DNA of 6,810 nt from SAR86 cluster bacterium (GCA_013204195.1 JABMOJ010000240.1:1-6810), one strand, 5' to 3'; counted from the stretch's first letter, positions 1-6,441 are shown. Numbers and translations are program-made. Notes: a model not told the origin generated them from the sequence alone.

Positions 1-878
1 AGGAATTCATCAAAATGAATTGTGCTGCCATCAGTGAAACGTTGATGGAGACGGAATTGTTTGGCCACGACGCCGGCGCCTTCACCGGCGCGCAAAAACT
101 CCACCGAGGACGCTTTGAAAGGGCAGACAAGGGCTCATTGTTTCTTGATGAACTGGCCATGACCTCGCCACTGGTTCAGGAAAAACTCCTGCGCGTCATC
201 GAATACGGCGAATACGAGCGCGTTGGCGGCAGCAAGACCCTGGTCACCGATGTTCGATTGATCGCCGCCACCAACGACGACCTGCCTGACCTGGCCCGGC
301 AGGGGAAATTTCGCGAAGACCTGCTGGACAGACTCGCTTTCGACGTGATTACCTTACCGCCATTACGCACACGCCCGGAAGATATATTGATTCTCGCCGA
401 GCATTTCGCGGTGAATATGGCGACGGATCTCGGTAGAGAATACTTCCCCGGTTTCTCTGCCGATGCGCGCCGACTGCTGCAAGCACACCTGTGGCCGGGT
501 AACATCAGAGAATTGAAAAATGTTGTTGAACGTAGTGTGTATCGAAGCCAAGACCTCGATGCTGCCATCGAAGTAATTTCCCTGGACCCCTTTGACTCGC
601 CTTATCGGCTAAAGCCACGGGTCTCAGGCACAAGTGCCGCGGCACCCACTGCCCTGAGTGACAACACCCCCTCGAACAACCCCGGGCCAGACTCGCCTGC
701 GCGCCCTGAGTTCCCCATGGACTTTCGCCAAGCGGTTCAAGATTATGAGGTCGGCTTGATCAAAACGGCCCTGGCGACCCATCAGTTCAATCAGAAAAAA
801 ACCGCGGATGCCCTCGGTGTCACCTACCACCAGCTCCGCGGCTATCTGAAGAAATACGACCTGTTCGAACAACCCTGA
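1..878 (+). CDS. pspF: PspF-like sigma-54-dependent transcriptional activator, 5' end missing
   Basis: This AAA+ enhancer-binding protein remodels sigma-54 RNA polymerase; PspF drives the phage-shock (psp) membrane-stress genes. The frame is open from base 3, so the gene begins left of the window and the Walker A region is absent. Counting Met at base 15 as 1, I see GAFTGA (21-26), Walker B with LFLDE (D45, E46), arginine fingers R100 and R106, and sensor II in WPGNIRELK (R165). An acidic/Pro/Ser-rich linker (about 203-235) leads to a C-terminal Fis-type helix-turn-helix (about 247-283). The GAFTGA-to-Walker B spacing and both arginine fingers match E. coli PspF with a constant offset of about 62 residues, implying a full length near 350 aa. 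There is no N-terminal receiver domain in the visible part. The pspA/B/C genes, normally divergent from pspF, would lie left of the window. The gene converges on the crotonase gene with a 20-bp gap. Confidence 0.93.
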   Translation, partial: EFIKMNCAAISETLMETELFGHDAGAFTGAQKLHRGRFERADKGSLFLDELAMTSPLVQEKLLRVIEYGEYERVGGSKTLVTDVRLIAATNDDLPDLARQGKFREDLLDRLAFDVITLPPLRTRPEDILILAEHFAVNMATDLGREYFPGFSADARRLLQAHLWPGNIRELKNVVERSVYRSQDLDAAIEVISLDPFDSPYRLKPRVSGTSAAAPTALSDNTPSNNPGPDSPARPEFPMDFRQAVQDYEVGLIKTALATHQFNQKKTADALGVTYHQLRGYLKKYDLFEQP

Positions 879-898
879 GGCTGAACGTGCCGTCCGGA

Positions 899-1729
899 TT
901 ATTCGCCTGTAAAGTGCGGCGGACGTCTGCCTATGATCGCATCAACCGCCTCAGCGTGGTCTTTGGTCTGATGCGCCAGGGCCTGCAGTGAGGCCGACAT
1001 TTCCAACAATGATTCGAGCTGTGTGTGCTCACCTTCCTTGAGTAATTTTTTTGTCATGCGCAAGGCCGACGGCGGATTCACCGCAATACGTGCAGCCAGC
1101 TCATTTGCGGCATTCATCAACTCATCTGGCGCCACCACCCGCGACACCATACCCCAGGCTAGGGCCGTTGCTGCATTCACGGGCTCACCGGTAAACGCCA
1201 TTTCATTGGCGCGAGACACGCCCACCACCCGCGGCAGAAACCAGGCTCCGCCGTCACCTGGAATCAAGCCTACCTTGACGAAGCTCTCAGCAAACAGGGC
1301 TTTTTCTGAGGCTACCCGCATATCACACATCATCGTCAGATCGCAGCCAGCGCCAATGGCTGCGCCATTTACTGCCGCAATAATCGGCACCTCAAGCCGA
1401 TGGATCGCTAACGGAATCCGCTGAATGCCGCGCCGGTAGCCGTCTCGAATTTCAGTCGCGGTGCCACCAAACATACCGCTTTTATCCTGCATGTCCTTGA
1501 CGTTACCACCGGATGAGAAGGCACTGCCGGCACCGGTGATAATAACGACTCGAACGCTGTGATCTTGATTAATTCGCGTGCAAGCCGCCTCGATGGCGTC
1601 GATCATATCGTCTTCCGAGATCGCGTTGCGGGTCTCATGTCGGTTCAGCGTCAGTGTCACCACATGGCCACTTTGGGCGTAAATCAGCGGTTCTGAATGG
1701 GCTTCTGTTGCGGTGGGTGTGGCTGCCAT
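899..1729 (-). CDS. Crotonase-fold enoyl-CoA hydratase/isomerase family protein
   Basis: A cytoplasmic acyl-CoA enzyme of the crotonase superfamily, 276 aa, the usual single-domain length. A longer frame runs up to 1819, but I chose the ATG at 1729-1727: it has an AGGA Shine-Dalgarno about 8 bases upstream, and the extra 30 residues look unlike a crotonase N-terminus. Oxyanion-hole segments are AFSSGGN (70-76) and NGAAIGAGCD (121-130). The two glutamates that define classical hydratases are both replaced: Asp130 in the GCD motif takes the place of Glu144 of rat hydratase, and Phe150 takes the place of Glu164. An Asp occurs in the IPGDGG loop (D159). The reaction could therefore be hydration with a variant mechanism, double-bond isomerisation or thioester chemistry; I cannot choose. 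It is transcribed alone, divergent from the chorismate mutase fusion and convergent with pspF. Confidence 0.92.
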   Translation of the reverse strand: MAATPTATEAHSEPLIYAQSGHVVTLTLNRHETRNAISEDDMIDAIEAACTRINQDHSVRVVIITGAGSAFSSGGNVKDMQDKSGMFGGTATEIRDGYRRGIQRIPLAIHRLEVPIIAAVNGAAIGAGCDLTMMCDMRVASEKALFAESFVKVGLIPGDGGAWFLPRVVGVSRANEMAFTGEPVNAATALAWGMVSRVVAPDELMNAANELAARIAVNPPSALRMTKKLLKEGEHTQLESLLEMSASLQALAHQTKDHAEAVDAIIGRRPPHFTGE

Positions 1730-1846
1730 GGGTAATTCCTGTGAATAATGAAATATTGGGCTAATGGGATCTCGAAGACCGCAAACTAGCACAGCTGCCA
1801 AGCAAAAACAGCCACCCAATGGTTATCGGCGCGATCGCTAAAGTCG

Positions 1847-1855
1847 TGCTATGAT
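1847..1855 (+). promoter_or_regulatory. Extended -10 promoter for the AroQ-PheC fusion gene
   Basis: TGCTATGAT combines an extended -10 TGn with a hexamer one base from TATAAT. No clear -35 is present 17 bp upstream, which extended -10 promoters tolerate. Transcription would start near 1861-1863, leaving a leader of about 20 bases before the GTG at 1882. The palindrome GCGATCGC (1831-1838) lies just upstream. This is a pattern-based prediction. Confidence 0.4.
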
Positions 1856-1881
1856 CAGTCAAAATCAAGCTGGATAGCCCT

Positions 1882-3144
1882 GTGGCAATATTGATCCGAC
1901 TTTTCCCAGTGTATTGCAGCCTCTGCTGCCTCATTCTCGCTCCTTTGGCCCAGGCGGCGGCGCTCAATGACGAGCGGGGCGCGAGCAGAATAGAGCGACT
2001 GTTTGACTTGATCGAGTCTCGGCTCGCCATCATGGACCAGGTTGCCGCTTACAAATATATCAACAAACTCGCCATTGAAGACCCCTTGCGGGAAAACCAA
2101 GTGCTTGACGCAGCCAGCGATGCCGCGCTCGCCTACGGCTTAACGCCGGACTCAACTCGATTCTTTTTCGCCCTGCAAATTGAAGCTGCCAAAGAAATCC
2201 AACGTTACTGGTTTGAAGAGTGGTCAGGCAATCGCCCGGTACCCAGCAACGTCGAATCGCTGAATGAGGTGTTGCGACCACGTCTGATTGACCTGGGCGA
2301 CGCGATCATCGAGACCATCAATGAGACCTACCCCATCACTGACAAGTCCCTGGCCGTGCAGTTCGTCCGCAGTGTTAACGTTGAGGGCCTGTCAGACGCC
2401 ACCAAATACGCCTTATTCAGAGCCTTGTTCGAAGTTGAGAAGTTCCCCAACAAGCTTGACCAGATACTTGCCACTGGGGTCTTGCGGGTCGCTACAACGG
2501 GCGACTATGCACCATTTTCAGCTACCGAAAATAACCAACCAGTGGGCATCGATATCACGCTAGCGCAGGATCTGGCCAACTCTCTGGGCGTCGAGGTGCA
2601 GTGGGTCACAACATCCTGGCCAACCTTGATGACAGACCTGCAGGCCGGCACCTTCGATATTGCCATGAGCGGTATTTCGCGCAGCTTGAGTCGCCAGCAA
2701 CTGGGGTTCTTCAGTCAGCCGTACCACACCGGCGGAAAAACACCGATCGTTCGCTGCGCGCAGGTCGAAGACTATTCATCACTCGACAAAATCAACCAGC
2801 CAGGGGTGCGTGTGATTGTTAACCCAGGGGGCACTAACGAAATCTTTGTCACTGAGTCAGTGGACCAGGCGACGGTGATTAGCCATGAAGACAATCGGAG
2901 TATCTTTGCAGAAATTCTCGCTGGGCGGGCCGATGTCATGATTACTGACGCCATCGAGGTTCGGCTGCAGACTCTGCGACAACCAGGTCTTTGTGCCAGC
3001 ATGCCCGACCAAACCCTGACCTACCAGGAAAAGGCCTACCTGCTACCCAGAGACCTGGTATGGAAGGAATACGTCGACACTTGGCTCTCACTGCGAATGC
3101 ACGAGGGTACAGTTGATCGCGCTTTTCAGCAGAACCTGCGTTAG
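1882..3144 (+). CDS. Exported bifunctional chorismate mutase (AroQ gamma class) / cyclohexadienyl dehydratase (PheC-like)
   Basis: A 420-aa single-frame fusion. The GTG start gives a signal peptide (residues 1-25, signal peptidase I site after AQA, no lipobox); the ribosome site is weak (GGAT about 6 bases upstream). Residues about 34-190 match secreted gamma-class chorismate mutase: RLFDLIESRLAIMDQVAAYK, the IEDPLRENQVLDAA block (expected active-site residues R47, K58, R70) and the FALQIEAAKEIQRYW helix. Residues about 191-420 match the whole mature PheC enzyme, a dehydratase derived from amino-acid-binding proteins: LRVATTGDYAPFS, TSWPTLM, FDIAMSGIS, GGKTPI, VNPGGTNE with Glu320, MITDAIE, EKAYLLPRD. 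The seam has almost no linker. The only cysteines in the mature part, C292 and C371, could form a periplasmic disulphide. Expected chemistry is chorismate to prephenate to phenylpyruvate (and arogenate to phenylalanine) outside the cytoplasm. Annotation pipelines may mislabel it as a transporter substrate-binding protein; no permease or ATPase gene is adjacent. Confidence 0.93.
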   Translation: MAILIRLFPVYCSLCCLILAPLAQAAALNDERGASRIERLFDLIESRLAIMDQVAAYKYINKLAIEDPLRENQVLDAASDAALAYGLTPDSTRFFFALQIEAAKEIQRYWFEEWSGNRPVPSNVESLNEVLRPRLIDLGDAIIETINETYPITDKSLAVQFVRSVNVEGLSDATKYALFRALFEVEKFPNKLDQILATGVLRVATTGDYAPFSATENNQPVGIDITLAQDLANSLGVEVQWVTTSWPTLMTDLQAGTFDIAMSGISRSLSRQQLGFFSQPYHTGGKTPIVRCAQVEDYSSLDKINQPGVRVIVNPGGTNEIFVTESVDQATVISHEDNRSIFAEILAGRADVMITDAIEVRLQTLRQPGLCASMPDQTLTYQEKAYLLPRDLVWKEYVDTWLSLRMHEGTVDRAFQQNLR

Positions 3145-3152
3145 TTCAGCAC

Positions 3153-4163
3153 TTAATCAATAGCAGGCTCATCAATAGCGGGCTCATCACTCGTGTGATT
3201 ATCACTGGCGCTTAGCAGTGACGCTACCAGGTTCATTTGCCACTGCGCATAGGGTACCGGTTGATCCTGCAAAAACGACTTAATCATCTCGTTAGTAACT
3301 TGTGGCGCTTCTTGCTGAACCCAATGCGAAATCCGTGGCAAATAGCGAATACGAAAGTCGTCAACGTAGTTTTCGGTGCCGTAGGTTGTTTCTTTCGTTA
3401 GCGCTACGTCGTCTTCGCCCCATATCATTAATGTTGGCGTGGATATTATTGGGGATTTTTCGCCTTTTTTCGGTTTCGCTCGAAACCGTAGCAGCGCTCT
3501 GTAGTAATTCACCATAGCCGTCAAGGCACCGGGCTGCGCAGCATTTTGTCGATAAACCTCAACCACTTCCTGCGGGAACATGCTGTTGTCCACACAGGTA
3601 TTCTGAAACATGTCGGCGATGGGTTGGGCGTGGTGACGACCCAGCAGCTTCTCAGCCAGCCCGGGTATCTGAAAGAAGAAGACATACCAAGATTTCTTCA
3701 ACTGAGCGAGACTGAAGGCTTTTTGCATGGCGACAGGATGCGGCACATTACAGATGATCAGTTTCGTCAAAGGCCTAACCTTTGCCATGGCAAATTGCCA
3801 AGCTATAACCGCCCCCCAATCGTGGGCGATCAACACCACCTCTTGCTTGCCAGCGGCATCAATGAGGCCAGCTACATCGTCTAACAAATGCTGCATGGCA
3901 TAGTCCTCCACAAATGGTGGACGAGAGCTCTTGCCGTAGCCGCGCAGGTTCGGCGCCCAAGCCGTATATCCCAGATCAGCGAGCATGGGCAGCTGGTAGC
4001 GCCAAGAATAACTGCTCTCTGGAAAGCCGTGCAGACAGATAGCGAGCTTGTCGCCTTCGCCACATTGATCCACCTCGAAGGTCAAACCATTGGCTTGCAC
4101 AAACCTAGTGATGATTCTCGAATCTCGAGGTGCCGCGCTGAGGTCAGCCGTAGTATCTGTCAT
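3153..4163 (-). CDS. Alpha/beta hydrolase, epoxide hydrolase type
   Basis: A 336-aa alpha/beta-hydrolase-fold enzyme with no signal peptide, so probably cytoplasmic. The ATG at 4163-4161 has a GGGA Shine-Dalgarno about 10 bases upstream. Catalytic features: oxyanion-hole HGFP (45-48), nucleophile Asp115 in HDWGA, acid Asp251 or Asp252 in WGEDD, and His280 in RISHW. An aspartate nucleophile followed by Trp separates it from serine esterases and fits epoxide hydrolases and haloalkane dehalogenases. Tyrosines in the cap, Y160 (SWYVFFF) and Y220/Y221 (NYYR), match the epoxide-activating tyrosine pair, which favours epoxide hydrolase over dehalogenase. An N-terminal extension precedes the fold, and the C-terminus carries a short acidic tail with DEPAI twice, encoded by a 15-bp tandem repeat. 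It is divergent from the flavin monooxygenase gene and ends 8 bp from the fusion gene's stop codon. The substrate is unknown. Confidence 0.9.
   Translation of the reverse strand: MTDTTADLSAAPRDSRIITRFVQANGLTFEVDQCGEGDKLAICLHGFPESSYSWRYQLPMLADLGYTAWAPNLRGYGKSSRPPFVEDYAMQHLLDDVAGLIDAAGKQEVVLIAHDWGAVIAWQFAMAKVRPLTKLIICNVPHPVAMQKAFSLAQLKKSWYVFFFQIPGLAEKLLGRHHAQPIADMFQNTCVDNSMFPQEVVEVYRQNAAQPGALTAMVNYYRALLRFRAKPKKGEKSPIISTPTLMIWGEDDVALTKETTYGTENYVDDFRIRYLPRISHWVQQEAPQVTNEMIKSFLQDQPVPYAQWQMNLVASLLSASDNHTSDEPAIDEPAID
3156..3185 (-). repeat. 15-bp tandem duplication at the hydrolase 3' end
   Basis: Two adjacent 15-bp units (3156-3170 and 3171-3185) differ only at 3165/3180, and the first bases of a third copy (ATCA) follow. 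The length keeps the reading frame and encodes DEPAI twice at the extreme C-terminus, after the last catalytic element. It looks like replication slippage tolerated in a disordered tail. Confidence 0.8.
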
Positions 4164-4242
4164 TGCAATAATTTCCCGAGTCTTAAATAGTGAATGCCAA
4201 CGGCTATTAGATGCCGGCCATCGCGCGCCAACCCATCATCAT

Positions 4243-4280
4243 TTGACGAGATCAGCCTGAACTACATAGACTGCTCGTCA
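4243..4280. promoter_or_regulatory. Divergent promoter region with a 7-bp inverted repeat
   Basis: The 140-bp gap between the hydrolase and monooxygenase genes holds TGACGAG (4244-4250) and its exact inverse CTCGTCA (4274-4280), with centres 30 bp apart, close to three helical turns. A -35-like TTGACG (4243-4248) overlaps the left arm and a poor -10 (CATAGA, 4265-4270) follows, on the monooxygenase strand. The arrangement would suit a dimeric regulator controlling one or both genes. No regulator gene is adjacent, and an RNA stem in the leader is another reading. Confidence 0.3.
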
Positions 4281-4303
4281 TCGTTTCTATAACGGAGTAT
4301 CTC

Positions 4304-5464
4304 ATGACTTATCCTGATCTCAAATTCGGCATTTTCCTCGCCCCCTTTCATGCCTTGAGTGAAAATCCCACGGCGGCGCTGGCGCGCGACCTGAGTCTCA
4401 TTGAGCGATTGGATGAGTTGGGCTACGACTACGCCTGGATTGGCGAACATCACTCCGCCGGGTTTGAGATCATCGCCTCACCAGAACTCTTTATCGCTGC
4501 CGCCGCACAGCGCACCCAGCATATTCACTTCGGTACTGGCGTGTCGTCACTGCCCTATCATCACCCCTTCATGCTCGCCGATCGCATCATGCAACTCGAC
4601 CACATGACCCGCGGCAGAGTCTCTTTTGGAGTGGGACCAGGTGCGCTGCCCTCTGACGCGTTCATGATGGGCATCAACCCCCTGGACCAGCGCGACATGA
4701 TGCTTGAGGCTATCGAGGTGCTGGTCCCCCTGCTCCGCGGCGAGACTGTGACCCGCAAGACCAGTTGGTTTGAACTCAATGAGGCGCGACTCCAACTGCA
4801 ACCCTACACAAAACCTATGGTCAATATGGCCGTTGCCTCCCAGGTTTCCCCTGCTGGCGCCAGGGCCGCCGGCACCCATGGCCTGGGCCTCCTGTCTATC
4901 GGCGCCACGAACGCTGGTGGCTTCAGCGCGCTGGCGACCAACTGGGAAATTTATGCCCGCAAGGCCAAAGAGCATAAGCAGGTGGTCGATCGGCGCAATT
5001 GGTCTTTAGTCGGCCCGGTACATATTGCCGAATCTCGAGAGCAGGCATTAGACAACGTGCGCTACGGCCTGGAAGCCTGGGTCAATTATTTCCAAGAGGC
5101 TGCAGCCCTACCCATTGCCCCGAATGAGCCTGGCGTTGACCCAGCCCAGGCACTGATCGACAGTGGCATGGCCGTAATCGGCACAGCAGATGACGCAATC
5201 CAACAGATTCAGCGGCTGCAGGAACAGTCGGGAGGGTTCGGCAGCTTCCTGCAACTGGCCCACAACTGGGCAGACTGGGAGCAGACCTGCAAAAGCTATG
5301 AATTGTTCGCCCGCCATGTAGCGCCCTGCTTTCAGTCGACCAATGTCAACCGCACCGCGAGCTATGCCTGGGCCAGCCAGAACCACGACCGCTTCCTCAA
5401 CGCTGTTGGTGGTGCGATTCAACAAGAAATTGATAAAGACGAGCAAGAAAAGCACGCCAAGTGA
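4304..5464 (+). CDS. Luciferase-like (LLM class) flavin-dependent monooxygenase, limonene-monooxygenase-like
   Basis: A 386-aa bacterial-luciferase-family TIM-barrel oxidoreductase that uses reduced flavin and oxygen; normally it depends on a separate flavin reductase, which is not present here. The ATG at 4304 follows a good Shine-Dalgarno (GGAG, 4294-4297, 6-base spacer). Family landmarks: KFGIFLAPFH (7-16), WIGEHHSAGFE (45-55), GTGVSSLPYHHP (77-88), GRVSFGVGPGALPSD (104-118), and QRDMMLEAIEVLVPLLRG (129-146). The length and these blocks resemble proteins annotated as LimB-type limonene 1,2-monooxygenases, but many LLM proteins share them, so the substrate is not proven. The C-terminus is a charged, Lys/Glu-rich tail. 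It is transcribed away from the epoxide-hydrolase-like gene, which makes an epoxidation/hydrolysis pair plausible but unproven. It ends about 25 bases before the start of ffs, whose promoter overlaps its 3' end. Confidence 0.93.
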   Translation: MTYPDLKFGIFLAPFHALSENPTAALARDLSLIERLDELGYDYAWIGEHHSAGFEIIASPELFIAAAAQRTQHIHFGTGVSSLPYHHPFMLADRIMQLDHMTRGRVSFGVGPGALPSDAFMMGINPLDQRDMMLEAIEVLVPLLRGETVTRKTSWFELNEARLQLQPYTKPMVNMAVASQVSPAGARAAGTHGLGLLSIGATNAGGFSALATNWEIYARKAKEHKQVVDRRNWSLVGPVHIAESREQALDNVRYGLEAWVNYFQEAAALPIAPNEPGVDPAQALIDSGMAVIGTADDAIQQIQRLQEQSGGFGSFLQLAHNWADWEQTCKSYELFARHVAPCFQSTNVNRTASYAWASQNHDRFLNAVGGAIQQEIDKDEQEKHAK

Positions 5465-5476
5465 GAATCTATTCGC

Positions 5477-5482
5477 TATACT
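5477..5482 (+). promoter_or_regulatory. -10 element of ffs
   Basis: TATACT lies 7 bases before the base where the terminal SRP helix begins (5490), as expected if transcription starts at the mature RNA end. No convincing -35 is visible; the -35 position falls in the last codons of the monooxygenase gene. Confidence 0.45.
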
Positions 5483-5489
5483 ACGCACT

Positions 5490-5589
5490 TCACCTCGGTC
5501 CTCTCGCAACGAATAATTGCGAACCCCGCCAGGCCTGGAAGGGAGCAACGGTAGCGACGACTTTGTGTGCCGGGATGTGGCTGAGGTGA
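5490..5589 (+). ncRNA. ffs: 4.5S signal recognition particle RNA (small bacterial type)
   Basis: The SRP RNA pairs with Ffh to target nascent membrane proteins to FtsY and the Sec translocon. The apical domain is clear: GCCAGGCCTGGAAGGGAGCA (from 5528) carries the GGAA tetraloop (5537-5540) and the Ffh-binding internal loops, and the return strand holds GTGTGCCGGGATGTGGCTGA, close to E. coli 4.5S. The ends pair as TCACCTC (5490-5496) with GAGGTGA (5583-5589). The length of about 100 nt is typical of the gammaproteobacterial form without an Alu domain. A T-rich run (5595-5602) follows and may help terminate transcription. Exact ends are estimated from the helix. Confidence 0.93.
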
Positions 5590-5602
5590 TCTAATTTCTT
5601 TT

Positions 5603-5662
5603 GTCGTGGCCGTGAAATCAGCCTGTCACTATGCCCAGGCTAGTCTCAGCGCAAATCACGAC
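5603..5662. other. Nested inverted repeats between ffs and tRNA-Ser
   Basis: An inner hairpin AGCCTG (5620-5625) / CAGGCT (5636-5641) with a 10-base loop sits inside an outer pair GTCGTG (5603-5608) / CACGAC (5657-5662). An alternative pairing, CGTGA (5611-5615) with TCACG (5656-5660), competes with the outer stem. There is no open frame here. It may be a transcript end or processing structure for ffs, or chance. Confidence 0.3.
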
Positions 5663-5744
5663 CAAACCAACAATCGTCAACAGACTCAATTGAATTGCCA
5701 GACCAGTTCAGCTAGGCTGGCGCGCTGCTGTACGGGCATTATCG

Positions 5745-5750
5745 TATAGT
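5745..5750 (+). promoter_or_regulatory. Candidate -10 for tRNA-Ser
   Basis: TATAGT lies 27 bases before the first tRNA base, giving a predicted 5' leader of about 20 nt for RNase P to remove. No clear -35 is visible in the preceding GC-rich stretch. Confidence 0.35.
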
Positions 5751-5777
5751 CAGCTAATCAGCTTAGATCAGTTTTAC

Positions 5778-5868
5778 GGAGAGGTGTCCGAGTGGCTTAA
5801 GGAGCACGCCTGGAAAGTGTGTATGGGTTAATAGCTCATCGAGGGTTCGAATCCCTCTCTCTCCGCCA
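5778..5868 (+). tRNA. tRNA-Ser, anticodon GGA
   Basis: A 91-nt class II tRNA decoding UCC and UCU. The acceptor stem GGAGAGG (5778-5784) pairs with TCTCTCC (5858-5864) with one G-U pair; the discriminator is G5865 and CCA is encoded (5866-5868). The anticodon stem CACGC/GTGTG encloses a loop with GGA at 5812-5814. The long variable arm pairs ATGGG (5823-5827) with CTCAT (5835-5839), as serine tRNAs require. The T arm is GAGGG-TTCGAAT-CCCTC (5841-5857). It is very similar to E. coli tRNA-Ser(GGA). Confidence 0.97.
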
Positions 5869-5881
5869 ATATCCTATGTAA

Positions 5882-5902
5882 AACAAGCGCTTAGAGCTTG
5901 TT
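5882..5902 (+). terminator. Hairpin just downstream of tRNA-Ser
   Basis: AACAAGC (5882-5888) and GCTTGTT (5896-5902) form a 7-bp stem with a 7-base loop, 13 bases after the CCA end. The stem is only moderately GC-rich and what follows (ATATTAAAAG) is not a good U-tract, so it may be a weak terminator or a processing structure. Confidence 0.35.
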
Positions 5903-5912
5903 ATATTAAAAG

Positions 5913-5931
5913 CCCAACAAATAACCCAACA
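5913..5931. repeat. Two CCCAACA direct repeats after tRNA-Ser
   Basis: CCCAACA occurs at 5913-5919 and again at 5925-5931, each followed by an A/T run. The 12-bp period is near one helical turn. Short repeats beside a tRNA 3' end can be integrase arm sites, but no integrase gene is visible and the copies are short. Confidence 0.3.
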
Positions 5932-6225
5932 TTAAATAAACGCAGGGTTTTGTGTTTTGGCTAAGTACCTAAGCCCCCAGAGCGGCTCAGGGCTACTACT
6001 ATCAATTACCCATACGGCCAAGCAGTTTAGTAATGTTTTTGCTTCCGGGTCGTCTCGATGGTCACAAATTTTTTGCTACGCCACCTCGATCCTCGCCTGA
6101 TCCACCACACCGCTGATTTGTTTTTAAGCTGCGCGTGCACAAACCAGAATTGCTCGACCTACCAAGCAGACAATCCACCGGGACACCAAATCACTATAGA
6201 CACGTGCAACAGGTATACCGCTGAT

Positions 6226-6393
6226 TTAGATTTGTTCCGTGCCTGATTGGGAGTTCTGGAAAATGACGGCCAGGGCGCGATTGGGTTGCTGCCGGAGTTG
6301 CTCTAACTGGTGACGGCAACTTGGACAAAGAACCTGATCATGCGTTTTATAGGAGTTGACCTGTCTGTTTAGCTCGACTGCAAGGCGTTGCCG
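6226..6393 (-). pseudogene. Possible gene remnant: start-less 55-codon frame with a CPSC motif
   Basis: On the minus strand a 55-codon frame is open between a stop at 6396-6394 and a stop at 6228-6226. It has no ATG, GTG or TTG start. The translation contains VLCPSCRHQLEQLRQQ, a zinc-knuckle-like CxxC followed by an amphipathic Gln/Arg-rich stretch, and then a hydrophobic ALAVIF segment. It could be the relic of a zinc-ribbon protein or a chance frame; I recognise no family. Confidence 0.2.
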
Positions 6394-6441
6394 TTAGATT
6401 GCAGCCCTCGCGCGAATTGAAGATAGGCGGAATAGGATATT

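Noticed and set aside
1730..1819. Longer crotonase start adding 30 residues with a hydrophobic, Cys-rich N-terminus
   Set aside because: The ATG at 1729 has a good Shine-Dalgarno and the family is cytoplasmic; the extension runs into the divergent promoter region and looks like read-through of untranslated leader.
4289..4294. TATAAC as a -10 for the monooxygenase
   Set aside because: Transcription would start at about 4300, after the clear Shine-Dalgarno at 4294-4297, which would then be left out of the message.
6263..6313. Tiny ATG frame encoding a Cys-rich 16-residue peptide behind GGGAG
   Set aside because: Too short, with no transcription signal, and it runs opposite the CPSC-bearing frame; probably chance.
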